Origin: Brachycybe producta | Lineage: Eukaryota; Arthropoda; Diplopoda; Playtdesmida; Andrognathidae | Reading direction: 5' to 3' | NCBI GenBank assembly: GCA_036925085.1 | Contig: JAUPFP010000024.1 | Location: 448,001-512,000, forward strand | DNA: 64,000 nucleotides | Part shown: positions 1 through 11,836 of the stretch, in pieces | Layout of the letters: every line of letters starts with the position of its first letter | How positions within the stretch are numbered: the first letter of the stretch is position 1 | The notes under the pieces: generated by a model | Database searches by the model: none | Told to the model about the DNA's origin: nothing | The model's input: the letters and a program-made list of their open reading frames with translations, nothing else | Translations under genes and position numbers: made by a program

Positions 1-324
1 TGTTCAGTGTTTTTTCATAGTCCAATTGTAGCATGCGAAATGCAATGTCAAAATTTGAAGATATAAACCCAACAACAATTGTAATGTGTTCTTGTTCAGC
101 CGAAATAATACATAGTCAGATAATAAGGGAGGCTACATACATACAATTTGATTTGCATTCAACAAATGCCTTGCAAGCGAGTTACATTGTCAAACCACCA
201 TTGGAACAAATGACCAGTAATATGAAAAGCTTCATAACGTGTATAAAAATGCTTCTAAAACACATTTAACTAACCATTTTTGGAAATATATCTTAATTAC
301 TATTAATTTAATTCTCGCTTTTAG

Positions 325-772
325 AATGATTTCTATGTTCCACTTCGTCGTCCACTCAGTACTATGGCATTGGCCATAATATTGGACGACGGACATCTCT
401 GCGAAAGATCACATATAGTCGTTAGCAGTTCCGACTTTCAGATGATTGCACAGGCAATCATAGATGTGGATCGTTCCAAATCGTTATCAGTTAGTTTGGA
501 GCAGCCAAGATTTAAAGCCGTCTTAGGACTGAGTAACGGAGATGTTGGCATCGACTGTAAGTGTTGCCGTTGATGTTTTACGTTATAAATTGCACTGATT
601 CGATTTGTTTTGGTGTATTTTTACAGCTAGTAACGTTGGATTAAGCCCCCGTATAATGGATGAATTAATTCAAGTTGGACATATCATCTTTAACGCGGAT
701 ACGATCGTAACTTCTGTTTCGTCCATCAGAAAGAAGGGGACGACGACAGAAACATACGCCAAAGAAACGTAA
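325..772 (+). CDS. 3' end of an unidentified protein-coding gene (last two exons)
   Basis: Two exons join in phase: 325-556 (acceptor ...cttttag, donor gtaagt, phase 1) and 627-772, ending in TAA. The first reads NDFYVPLRRPLSTMALAII... and continues through CERSHIVVSSSDF; the second begins SSNVGLSPRIMDELIQVG and ends in a basic, Thr-rich tail. About 126 codons are visible; the N-terminus lies outside the window. I do not recognise the family. The sequence is soluble-looking with alternating hydrophobic strands and has no membrane segment. Canonical splice sites on both sides, a clean stop and an AATAAA at 862-867 support a real gene end. The 325 bases before it look like intron. The next gene is on the opposite strand, so the two converge. 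Confidence 0.65.
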
Positions 773-1034
773 AATGGTCATGAAAGTATATTATTTGGAC
801 GTTACTGTAAAATGCAAACGGTCACAAATATCCTTCACAAACAATTAAAAGTTTTAATTGAAATAAAACGATATAAATTTTATCACATAAAACGATTTTT
901 ATTGATTTTATTTTTCTCTGCTGCGTGTTTTAAACACAAATGAGAGGGCGAGAAAAAGAGAATATACACAACGAACACAAAAGTCACAAACGAAACAAAC
1001 ACACACAGATCCTTTAAACATAATTTTATTTGTT
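773..1034. terminator. convergent 3' UTR region with poly(A) signals
   Basis: This short spacer lies between two convergent genes. AATAAA at 862-867 serves the plus-strand gene. TTTATT-containing stretches near 898-916 and 1025-1030 could be AATAAA signals for the minus-strand gene. Nothing else is seen. Confidence 0.45.
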
Positions 1035-2363
1035 CTAGTTGACGTGTAAATGCTCCATCCTTTGAGATACGCTCTCAATCTCGTTCCTTTGAGTAACGGT
1101 AGAAGTGGACAGGAAGTCGTAGAGAGGATTAACTATGACTCCGGACGACGATTCGGATTCTGTCGACTCCTGAACTTGCTGAATTGCTTCGATGTCATCC
1201 AGAGAACGAGATCTCACCAAACCGTTGGGTAGAAGTTCTGGAGTGGTGCCACCACCGCCCTTCTCCGGACTTCCAGGATTTGATCTGTTTCCAAGTCCAC
1301 TATCGCGTGAAGACTTGGAAGACGATTCGCTATCCTGATTCCGAGACCACCAGGACCAACCGCGTCTCCTCACTTTAGCGTCACACGGTATACTGTAAGG
1401 TTTGTGAAAGTGTAAGCCGCACCGATGCAGCCGGGGACGGACAACGTTTCGATCTTCGTGAGAGTAACACGCGTCCCTCTTAAAAGTGAGCGAGGTTCCA
1501 CTTGTAGGACCCCTCAGGTTGAGAGATTCTTGACCACAGTCCCAGGAACCGCGAAAGTTCCTTACGTAATCGGAGTTCATGTGAACGACACAGAAACCGG
1601 CTGTCGCAGCCACATCTCCTCTGTGTTCGTGTCCTTTAGTACGGCCGAACTGAACGTCCGTTCCGACTTCGGAAGAAGAGGTTTTGTTGCGAGAACCTCC
1701 GGTCGTAATCTCCTTGAGGTACTGCTTCCTTGATTCTGTTATGGCGCTCAGCATACCGAGCTCGTGAAGAGCCGCATTCAAGTTCTCAACATCCACTTCC
1801 ATTTCGACCGCTTTGGAAGAGGACGTCGAAGAAGAAGAAGATGCGGCAATGCCTTTGTCCTGAGATTTTTGTTTGATTGAACTGTTGCAACACCAGTAAC
1901 ATTTGTTTTTGTCCGTCTGTAAGTAAACATAGGAAGAAAAATGCGAGAAAGTAAGTGTCAATAGGGAATAAAAACAGCGGCCGAGTTGTTCCACTCTATT
2001 ATGTCAATTGCATTGAATTTAGTGTTTATCTCAATTAAACTTTGAAACGAAAGACTGAAATTATGATGTAACTGTGGTTCATCATAAATGCTCGGCTTTT
2101 ATCGACTTCTAATCAGAAAACGGTTTTCTGATCAGAATTCTGAAAAACTGACAGCCGCTTCGATCATTCAAGAACAAACACGATTAAAAATCGATAAAAC
2201 GCTACTTTTAAACAGAAACTGTTTCGTTTCGAATAGAATTGATGACCTACAACAAATAAAGACTAAAAACTGCAATGAAATGTAACTAAATACATATTGT
2301 TTCCACGTTTAATTAAACAAAATCGAAACATAAAAAGAGTGAAATTACCTTTCTGAGCGCCAT
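1035..2363 (-). CDS. unidentified Ser-rich cytosolic protein, two exons
   Basis: A tiny first exon (2363-2349, MALRK, donor GTAATT) joins in phase to a large last exon (1916-1035, acceptor ttacag). The predicted protein is 298 aa and starts MALRKTDKNKCYWCC. The C-x-x-C-C near residue 13 suggests metal binding or lipidation, which is only a guess. A poly-Ser stretch follows, then a predicted helix around LNAALHELGMLSAITESRKQ. A Ser/Gly-rich tail contains RSRSLDDIE, a pattern common around kinase and 14-3-3 sites. There is no signal peptide and no clear membrane segment. The splice join is convincing because the phase, the acceptor and the tiny ATG exon all fit. I could not place the family. 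It lies head-to-head with the RUFY alternative first exon, about 120 bases away. Confidence 0.6.
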
Positions 2364-2487
2364 GCTGCAAAGAAAGAAGACGCCGGAAGTTACTGAATTC
2401 CCATAATGCACATAGGCCGGAAATTACGTATGAAAAGTGATTGTTTTACCCAGAATGCTTTTTGATAAAGCAGCTGGGTAGAAAAAA
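2364..2487. promoter_or_regulatory. probable bidirectional promoter
   Basis: These 124 bases separate the minus-strand ATG at 2363 from a plus-strand ATG at 2488. Two divergent coding starts this close imply a shared promoter. No TATA box is evident. This is inferred from spacing alone. Confidence 0.4.
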
Positions 2488-2695
2488 ATGGCGGCCGCCA
2501 GTGTTGATGATGGTTTATCAGTAGATTTTTTATCAAGTAGAGATCAATCAAGTGGAAGTTTAGATCAGTTGTCATTGAATTTGAATGAAAGTGAATCGGT
2601 AAAATTGCCTTCTTCAGGGAAATCAAAGGAAGAGAGATGGCCCGTTCTATTGGTCGCCAAAGATCGTTCTCGGACCACAAAGTGCCCTCCAAAAA
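2488..2695 (+). CDS. candidate alternative first coding exon of the RUFY gene
   Basis: An open exon starts MAAASVDDGLSVDFLSS and runs 69 codons plus one base to a donor (aaaaa|gtagga). Its phase-1 end matches the phase-1 end of the other first exon (4744-4870), so either can splice to the common exon at 4973. Vertebrate RUFY genes also use different first exons upstream of the RUN domain. The peptide is Ser/Asp-rich and looks disordered. Joined to the rest it would give a 664-aa protein. The alternative is a separate short gene, or non-coding sequence. No family match is recognised. Confidence 0.45.
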
Positions 2696-4743
2696 GTAGG
2701 AACAAACTTTTTTATTTTTACGTCTCTTAGTTTACTTCTATTTAAATTGCATTTATTTCAAGAATTGTGCACACAAAGTTATCTTTAAATAGCTTTATTT
2801 GTTTGCTTCGTCTACTTTACGTGTTATTCAAGTGACGTTTATAGTCCCGCACTGTAACTGGACGGTTGTGACGTCAGGCGGGTTGACCAAAATGCTACGT
2901 TTTTTCCCACTTTTTCAGATAAGACCAGCGATAATAAGCAAATCATCTCAATAAATCTTTTATTTTAGATAGTTTAAAACGTTTGCTATCCACGATTATC
3001 ATTCATTTTCTATTTGTCAAACCAGAGTCTGTCGACCTTCCCCTCCCTTTTTGGTCAACCCCTGCCACACGTCAAAAGCTTCAAGCTACAGCGCTGCAAT
3101 TTGTGTTGGTTGGAATTTGGGTTTTGAGTGTAATTTATAATATCATTTGAAATTTTAAATGTTGTTAGTGACACAGTTATACCTAGTACACACAGCTGAT
3201 AATTTAAATGCATTTAAATAATAAACGTGTTCTACAGAACCCTGTGAACGACAAACAAACAATATGTCGTCGAATTCAATTTATTCAGTTAATAATCTGA
3301 AAATATTGAGTTAATACTTAAATAGAATATATAAACTATTGATTTAGTATTTCCAATTTAATATATTAATAATAAAGTCAATTTTTATTTGGTTCATGTC
3401 CTTAACTGGATTCCGTATAATTTACCTAAACACATTTAATTTAAATTCATTTAACTCATGTGTGAGTACAAGGTATTAGCAAAGAGTTTATTATCCACCG
3501 GTGATAGTAGTACTTATACTCTTTGGTATTAGGTAGGGAAGAGTCACACACTGAATAAAATCCCACCGAGTTTCACTTTCTAAGGCATTTATCAGAAGCG
3601 CCATATATCTTTTGAGTGCAAAAGAATTATTCTGATTTTTTATTTCTAATTTTGTTTTCTGGTAGTTTTTCAGTGTTTTCTGTGATTCTTCCCTAACTAT
3701 CAAATGACTCAGTCCAATTATTGTTGTTTTATCGTGAAAAATGTGTGGAAATGTTACATTAATTTATCATTGAACATAGGACAGAATTAGGCATATTTAC
3801 GACAATAAAATTTAAAAAATGAATTGCACATTAACCAGAAGCGATTAAGTTAAGCTTGCTAGATAATAATAATGTCTTTATTTCCTTTTGTATAATGCCC
3901 TGATTTGTTGAATTTTTCCAATAACTGCATATAGAGAATGCAAGATGAAAAATTGATTTCACACGAATCGGAACGGAGCGAAAACGGATTAAAAAACGAA
4001 ATGACTTCATATTTTTGAATTGTGAATGTGGGGGGGGGGGGGCAGTTGTTTAAGTAGGGTGGCGGTTAGTAAGGTTCATATTAAATTTAAAAAAGGTAAT
4101 TGCGTTTTTCTAACATTTTTTTCTCAAATGTTTACATTTTTCATGCTATAATTAGGGAAGTGGGATAAACCTCCCCATGAAATCTCCGTTCCCTTAACTC
4201 AATGCTGTCTACGCTATTGCAATAGGGGGAGTCCCAAGATGGTGGACATGTGCCGATCCTTCATTATCCAGGTTGACCAACAAGGTTTACCAACTTTGTG
4301 TTGTAATAAAAAGAATAAGAAAAATCAATAAAGGCGAATCCCGAGCTTTCGTTCATTCTTCTTTACTATTGGATGATTATATTAATGAAATGCATTCCCA
4401 AATCATTGTATGAAATAAGTTTGAAGGCGTTTTTACTGCTGGTTTTTTGTTGTTGCGTGTTTTAAATGTAAATAATCTTTGAGGTTGTTTTGAAAAGGAC
4501 GTTGAAGACAAACTAGAGAGAAAAAGGAAGAGAACTAATTGTAGGGTGCGGTCATTATTTCATTCAGGGAGAGAAGGTTTTCTACCTGAAGAGAGAGAGA
4601 GAGGGAGAGATTCTTTTTCACCCCATTGATCTCTCTTTCTCTTGTTGTATTGTGTGATTGCCTTCCATTAAGGGGTTGCGGGGGTGGAAGAAGAACGCCA
4701 TAATATTCTTCGTTTATTGTTATTATTACAAGCATAAAAAAGT
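2696..4743 (+). other. non-coding stretch upstream of RUFY exon 1
   Basis: This would be the first intron if the exon at 2488 belongs to RUFY, and promoter sequence otherwise. It holds a poly-G run near 4030 and a GA-rich run near 4590-4610. No coding exon or RNA gene was recognised. Confidence 0.4.
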
Positions 4744-7700
4744 ATGGCAAGAGACACAATTTACTTGTGTAATTTTCGTGTGTCTGTTGATGGCGAATGG
4801 TTATGTTTGCGCGAAATAACAGACATTCAGTTCGATATTCCACAGACAGAAATGATTACAGATCGCGATGGTAAGAAGACGAAATTTCATTCATTCAGTT
4901 GTATATTTCGAATTGAGAGCGCATTCATTCATTCTTTTGTACCCCGTCCCGTGCGAATGTGTGTCTGTGTAGATCGGGATCCAGTCGTAATCGAGCGGAC
5001 GAATCTGTTGAGCATCTGTAAACTGGTAACCAAAGAGTTGATCGAGTCCTCTCTAAAGTACGGTCGAATGCTCGACTCTGACCACGTTCCACTCCAACAC
5101 TTTTTCATCGTACTCGAGCACGTGATGAGACACGGGCTTAAACGTAAGTCCCCGTGTAGTCTTTGTAGTCTTTGTGGTAACCTTCTTCGATTTATTGAAA
5201 CGTAGCAAAGAAAGGACTTCTCGGTCCTAAGAAGGAACTTTGGAACGTCTTAGAATTGGTCGAGAAGTATGTTCCAGAAGCACACGACATCACGACGAGC
5301 GTCAGGGATCTTCCGACAGTCAAGTAGGAGCACCGCTTACTTTTCTGACGTAAGAATTAAGTTCAGTTTTTTGTATCAAAGAACCCACCTTGGAAGAGCC
5401 AGAGCTTGGTTACGGTTGGCCCTAATGCAGAAACGGTTATCCGACTACTTCAAACTACTCATCGACAAACGGGAAGAGTTTCTTAGGTGTTATTTTTGAA
5501 ATCGACATCCAAAAGGACGATTTTCCTTCTTCCTTTTAGTCATTCGGGTGTTTTTATGTTTGGAATTCAGTGATTTTTACGAACCCGCGTCGTTGATGCT
5601 CTGCGAAGAAGCGACCGTCATCGGTGGACTTCTCGTTGGCCTCAATGTGATCGATTGCAACTTATGCGTCAAAGAGGAAGATCTCGATAGTCAGCAAGGA
5701 GTCATTGACTTCGGTCTCTACTTGAGAGACAATTCGCATGCCGAAGTGCCACAGGAGGGTGTCGATCCAGCCAACATGACAGCCGTTCTCGATCAGAAGA
5801 ACTACTTGGAGGAACTGAATAGGCATCTGAAGTTAGTGTTGGCTTTGGTCGTCTCTCTTTCGTATACCTATTATGAAATAACTTGTACTTTCATAAAAAA
5901 AAACAGCGCGACCGTCACGAATCTTCAAGCCAAAGTGGAGAACCTTCAGACGACTAATGCGTTGATGAAAGAGGATTTGGCGATCGCGAAGAATCAGATT
6001 TTGGCCGTTCAAGAAGAGAACGACAGACTGAAGTACGACCATTCTCACATGCAGCGAGAACACTGTCGTCGGTTGGAGGTATGCAGCAGCCAGAGAACTT
6101 TTTCCTCTCAAGCTTCGTTTTTTGTTGACATTTAACAGGTCGTTCTTATATCAAACAGGACGCGAGAGCAGATATGACGGCCGAGAGAGAGACGTATCAG
6201 ACTTCGAGGGCAGGACTGGACCACATGTATCACGAGGCGAAGAAGAAATTACAAGAAGAGACACAAATGCGATTGGTATAAATTTGGTTTTCGGTTTTTT
6301 TCCCCCCCTTGTCGATGAAACGACAAAAAATAAATACGAAAAAGGTAAAAAAAAAACAAATGTATCTAGGAAGTGGACAAGGAACTGGAACTTCAAATCG
6401 GAATGAAAGCCGAAATGGAGATGGCGATGAAACTACTAGAGAAAGACATTCACGAGAAACAAGACACGATCGTTTCTCTCAGGCAACAGTTGGACGATAT
6501 AAAATTAATCAATTTAGAAATGTATAAAAAGTTGCAGGTAATTTGGTTTCGATTAATTATTTGACTCATGATTTTCCCATTCGCTTATTGAGATATTTAT
6601 GCAAAGATCTGTTTTATTAAAGTTGTTTTTCAAATTGGTCTTAATAAAGAAATAAATCGTCTGAATTAATCGTTAATTTTTAGGCTTGCGAATCTTCTCT
6701 AAAATACAAAACAGAGTTGGTTACGAAATTGGAACAGAAGATGGCTCAGATGTCTGACGTCATCAAACAGTTGGAAGAGAAGTACGTATGCGATTACCAA
6801 TCTTCGGGATGAATCTACTCGTCTAAAAGAAATGTCTGTCTGTTTCTCCACCCAAATTTTCTTTTCGTCTCTTCCTCTCTTGTCTATCTCTCTACCCTCC
6901 TCCCCGACTGTCTATTTTGCGTCTACTTTTTATAAATATACTTTTATCGTGATGATTGAGCCTCAAATCAACAGAAATGAAGAATTACTATAAATTGTAA
7001 TTGCATTTCTCCCCCGTCCCCACCCACCTGTCCAGCCCCCCCTTCCCGTCCCCCAATTTCTTCTCCTTTTTGTTCTCTTCGAAATAAACCAATCATCGAC
7101 GCCGGTGGCCGCCATTTAAAGCTGTATGTAAATGAAAATAAATTATAAACTATATTAGATATTATTACAGTATATGTATTACAGTATTAATTGCTTCCTA
7201 AATAATAATTATCTATCTGTTGTTTCTAAATGACATTAATTGAATTGTCACATCCTTGAAGGTTTCTGTGTGCGTTTTTGGAAGGGGAGGGAGGAAAGGA
7301 GATTTTTTTTTTTATTTTATCAGTTGATAAGATTTAAGATATCAAATCGAGATTTATTCCGAGTTCCTGCTTTGTTACCTAGAAATTCAATTGAAACATT
7401 AAAATTTTCTGCCTTTCTGACAACCTAGTTATGAATTTTAATTAGGAATATTTCTGCTGTAAAAAAAACAAACAAAGTGACCAAATTCAAATTGACAATG
7501 TATAAGTAATAATAAATATCATTTATACAAAAAGTTTTCCAGGAAGTTGGAAGACGTTTATTGAACAAACGTTTAAATTAGCCTCTTATTGTGCAATGCA
7601 TTAAAAAACACAAGATTACAGTATTTCGCAGATTGGATTGCATAATGCATTATTGCGTATTTTTATATATGGCATTGTGTATTATTAACCAAAATGTTAA

Positions 7701-8783
7701 AAGAAAAATCATTTTTTGTTGCAAATAAAAAATATTATTATGAAGATATTTTCGTTGTTATGATAAAATGTTTCGTTGTTATTTTATCGTGAATTGCCTT
7801 AATTAGTTTTGGCTTTCTTTTACATTTTTTTTTCTCTTCTCATTTCTATTATCTTTTGTTTTGGTTACTCGCTACGCTCGTTGAAACTATGGTCAGGACT
7901 CATACAATTGAGAAGGATTGGAACGCTTCTGAGGAATTAAGTCAAAGGCTTAGCATGCAATTGAATGACAAGGAACAAACCAGGTAACGGTAACACCCGA
8001 GAACTACTTGAAATAACGAGCAACAACAATTGTGTTCTATTATGTTTAGGCAGGTGTTGGACAGTGATTTAAAAATCGAGCGGGAATGGAGAATGTCACT
8101 TCAGAACATTGTTATCAATGAAAGAGAACGAGTTAGTCAAATGCAATCTGAATTAGCACATCTGAAAACTGTTTCCGAGGTGTATATTCTGGTTATGTTT
8201 TCACCACGTATCATTTTACTATATTTTTGTTTTCATAGGACCACGAAAATTTAAAGTTACGTCACAAGAAGTTGCAAATGACATGTGAAGAACACGAGCA
8301 CACTCTACAAGATTTGGCTGCGCATTTGGGAGAGTGAGTATCATTTGAGACCATTGTGAGGGAGAGGTTTGGTACAGCGGTTTTTTGTCTTTCTTTTTTT
8401 TTTCAATAGGTCCAAACTGAAGATGGAGGACCTTAAGGAGGCCTCGCGTGTGACTAAAGAAGCCGTTTGGACGTCGGACAAAGACGCTGCCAATTGTAAA
8501 CAATGTGGGAAAGAGTTTTCCATTGCCAGGAGAAAGGTGATCCTTCTTGGTTTCTTGTCATCGATTCTTTGGCATTTGAGTTGTTTGGCGCGTGTGTTTC
8601 TTGCCAATTTAATGTTGATAATAATTGTAATAAATGTTTAAACAGCATCACTGTCGTCACTGTGGAGACATATTTTGCCACAGTTGTTCAGATAACACGA
8701 TGCCTCTTCCATCTTCTGCCAAACCAGTCAGGGTTTGTGATCCATGTCACACTCATCTTCTACAGAGGTATTCAGCAGCTTAG
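4744..8783 (+). CDS. RUFY: RUN and FYVE domain-containing protein (RUFY1/2/3 family)
   Basis: Fourteen exons: 4744-4870, 4973-5143, 5206-5323, 5382-5486, 5571-5831, 5907-6078, 6159-6275, 6370-6537, 6684-6781, 7897-7983, 8050-8179, 8239-8333, 8410-8536, 8646-8783; 637 aa. RUFY proteins are Rab/Arl effectors that tether endosomes and lysosomes to each other or to motors. The start ([16 protein letters not shown]) matches the N-terminal exon known from mammalian RUFY3. A RUN domain follows ([47 protein letters not shown]), then long coiled coils ([15 protein letters not shown] and [12 protein letters not shown] segments). The C-terminal FYVE zinc finger has a WxxD-like entry and RKHHCRHCG, the PI3P-binding signature. 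The last exon ends LLQRYSAA, close to vertebrate RUFY ends. It resembles a single pro-orthologue of RUFY1-3. Confidence 0.93.
6782..7090 (+). other. candidate alternative 3' end of RUFY (short isoform without FYVE)
   Basis: Reading through the donor after exon 9 gives [11 protein letters not shown] and a stop within about 35 bases. A pyrimidine-rich stretch follows, with an AATAAA near 7083. The intron here (6782-7896) is by far the longest in the gene. Mammalian RUFY3 makes a short isoform that ends at about this point, before the FYVE domain. Intron retention with early polyadenylation would do the same here. No transcript evidence is available. Confidence 0.35.
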
Positions 8784-9787
8784 ATGTGATATTTATTTGT
8801 ACCTGAGTTCACATCATTCCTTCTGAATATTTCAGCTTTTCGTTTTTATTAATTATAATTATTATATGCATATTATAAAATGAAGTTTTTTTTTGTTGCT
8901 TTTTATCATAAATTGGGGGAGGAATCTCACTTAATTACCTATTTTCATATATATTACTTATGCCTGGTTTGTTATATTTTATTATACAAAAAATTAATTA
9001 CTTTATAAAAATTATATAAATATTTTTGATGAATTGAATTAGCAAAACGATTTTTCTTCAGACAAATAAATCATTCTATGACTTTGCATATAGATTAACA
9101 ACATTAATTATGAATTATTATAATCATGATGTAAATATAGACTCGTGTTTTCTTGTTTTTTTTTTTTTTTTGGTTGTCTGTTGTTTTATTTTCCTGTTCA
9201 CATCTAATGAATACTTTAATGAGCATTAATTGCACTAGTGACGTATTTATATAGGATATATATCTGTATTTTGCACGACACAAGTCTTAAAGATAACGCC
9301 TCTAACATAGCGTTTTCTTGATATCAAAACTACATGGGTGAATAGAAAGTCGATTTCAAATATTGAAAAAAGTATCTGTATAGAGGCGTTTAGAGCCGGT
9401 GTCTCAGGACAAAATTCAAGAAGAAAACATGACACTTTTAACTGGAAATTTACGATCATCACAATTATAACGCATGATAAACGAAATACGGATTTTGGAA
9501 CTATGTTGAAAGGTTGAATGTGAAGTGTTCAAGTTTCCTTCTTGAATTTGGGCCTCAGAAATCGGCCGCATATTAAGAAGAAAGCGGAAAAGTGCTCATC
9601 TATGTTTGTTTTTATGTACGGCCTAGTACACAGGATAAATTCTAGTTTGTCCATCCTGAGTTTTTCAAAGCCAAAAAGTTTATTTTGTATTATTTAATCT
9701 TGAATCTCATCTTGATTCGAACTTCCTGTTTTTCGTGAGAAAATACGCATTTGTTCAAATCTTTATACAATGGTGATAAGATGAGCA

Positions 9788-10080
9788 CAGGGACAAACTG
9801 GGCAACCGGCCATTTTCCCAATGGGGCGCCGGATTGAAGGCAGGAATTTTTATTAAAAGGCCGATTTTATGATTGAAAAACAATAAAAGTTTAAAAATCG
9901 TACACATAAGGAAAATAGAAAAATTCCCCCCAAAAAATAATATCACACAATTTTGTAAGAATAAAAACAAAAAGAAAGTAATTTAGAGAAAAAAATTACT
10001 GAATTTGAAGGATTTTTGGGTTTCCTAAGAGCATTGCAAATAATTTTTCTCGAGTTGTTTTTTGTGTCAGTCTGGCCCTG
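9788..10080. repeat. candidate short DNA transposon with CAGGG...CCCTG ends
   Basis: The left end reads CAGGGACAAACTG. The right end, reverse-complemented, reads CAGGGCCAGACTG, with 11 of 13 positions shared. The roughly 290 bases between have no coding potential, as in MITEs. No clear target-site duplication was found. Confidence 0.35.
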
Positions 10081-11347
10081 CAGTTCTTACAGGGGCGGGT
10101 CACGTACAATTTTAAAAGAAAATCAAAGAAAAAATATAAATAAATGGTCCGCGGTGATGTTGAGAAATAATTAAGGAAGTGAGAAGGATGGAGAAGAAAT
10201 AATTGATCGTGTGTACTCAGTCGAAGAAATTGAAAAGAGCGTTGAGAGCGATCCAGTGCCGCTATCTCATTCGTTCTTTTCGGCTTTCCCGCGTGACCGC
10301 CTCATTATTTATTTGGTTCTCGGCGGGAGAAGTAAACTGATAAGAAACGTGAAATTTCATCGGTGGTTTTTTCGTTGTTTAGTTGTTAATATTGTTTATC
10401 ATTAATTTATCATTTTGATGCCTGTTTCCTGACAAGAGATCGTCGTTACTACTTATATATATTTAATAAGAAGTCACAATGAGCACGCTTTGTTTATTTT
10501 AATTTGCCGGACGTGATTCAGTGCAAATGCTGAATTAAAAGAAGAAGAACTCAGGTGTGTTTTGGATATCCATCGATGAAGTCACCGTTGTTGCAGCCGC
10601 CTTTTTTTGGTTCTTAGCAGCAGTTGGCGACGACGACGACAGTTGAACCGGGAAAACTAAAATCAAGTTCAGTTGAAGCCGGTTTAAATCCTACTTTTTT
10701 TAATTGGCACTTTATAAAGGTAATTTTTTTAAAAAAAATCTTATTCATTTACACGATTTCATCAATTTCCTTAATATATTTTTTATACATTTCTCAGGTG
10801 TTTTTTATTTTCTTTACTGTTGATTTACTTGATTATGTGTTATTTTTTGTGAGCCATTTGTGTCCTCGGTTGGCCTCGTTCTTGAATTTGAACGAAGCGT
10901 GACCGTTGCTACCGTTGAAGCCGCCGCCGCTTCCGACCAGAACGAAACAAGTGGAGTGCAGAAGAGAATAGGCTTATAGGGGGTGTGTAAGGAACGAGGA
11001 AGAAGGGGGAAATGTGGGCAATAGAAACCTAGAAGAGAATCCCCTTCCCCCTCCCTCTTCGATGAAGTTCGCATCTTTTCTTCCATAGAAGTTCACCATT
11101 CGCTTGTAGGCCACTTTACATTCCACAATTTTGTAAGCCAAAGTATAAAGAAACATAAAGTTCACACCATGATTTACATAATTCACACGTCAACTTCATT
11201 CCCTCCCCCCCCAATAATAATTTCACCCATCTTTATCCCCATCTTTTCATGGTCAGTTCATCAACGGTCTCGTATTCTAGGATTATACCCTTTAAAACCT
11301 TTGTTTATGAATAAAACTACACTTTAAATGGGGTTTTTTTTTATGAA

Positions 11348-11626
11348 CAGCTGCTGATTTTCGAACTCTGGTAATTCTGTCTTTTTTTTTAAAAAAAAGA
11401 GCACATTTAAGAGAAACTAAAAAATGTTTTAGAAACTAGAAGAGTAACTTTATCCTCCTTAAGGATAACTTCATCTTGATATATATTTTTTAGGCAAAAA
11501 TTTAAAAATGTGGTTTTCTTCAAGTTAGATCATTTTGCAACTGACTTTTTAAAGCTCAGTTTAAAAAGATATTGAAATATCTGTAATTGATTTGAGCTAT
11601 AAGCTTCTAGTTTCTAAAACACATAA
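11348..11626. repeat. dispersed inverted-repeat (MITE-like) family, copy 1
   Basis: The left arm carries gattttcgaactctg, aagagaaact and gttttagaaactagaag. The right arm carries gagctataagcttctag and tttctaaaacac, the inverse. Related copies lie at 13548-13835, 24069-24350 and 47670-47985, with a fragment near 61090-61140. Confidence 0.55.
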
Positions 11627-11691
11627 ATAAATGTTTTCATTTTGCAATTATTCGTTCGCTAAACATTCATATAATGGATGTGTGTATTCAT

Positions 11692-11836
11692 GGGGCGACT
11701 GAAAAAGCGCCAAATTGAACAAACGCCAAACTGAATAAGCGCCAAATGGAACAAACGCCAAACTGAATAAAAGCCAAATTTTTGGCTTTTATTCAGTTTG
11801 GCGTTTGTTCAATTTGGCGCTTGATCAGCGCCACCG
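11692..11836. repeat. palindromic hairpin element (foldback/MITE)
   Basis: Arms at 11737-11778 and 11781-11822 are 42 bases each and complementary with one mismatch, separated by two bases. They are built from aagcgccaaattgaac and aaacgccaaactgaat units. A further direct copy of the unit lies at 11705-11736. The ends (ggggcgactga and tcagcgccacc) form a short imperfect terminal inverted repeat. It has no coding capacity. Confidence 0.7.

Noticed and set aside
1..269. Upstream exon of the first gene (open frame 33-269)
   Set aside because: AT-rich, no family signal, and no donor compatible with the acceptor at 324; likely intron.
9247..9462. 71-codon open frame on the minus strand
   Set aside because: No family resemblance, no flanking splice signals, AT-rich composition; probably chance.
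10624..10902. Open frame MATTTTVEPGK... as a first exon of SGMS
   Set aside because: It starts with a non-ATG codon, quickly becomes hydrophobic low-complexity sequence, and no splice phase links it to 13884.
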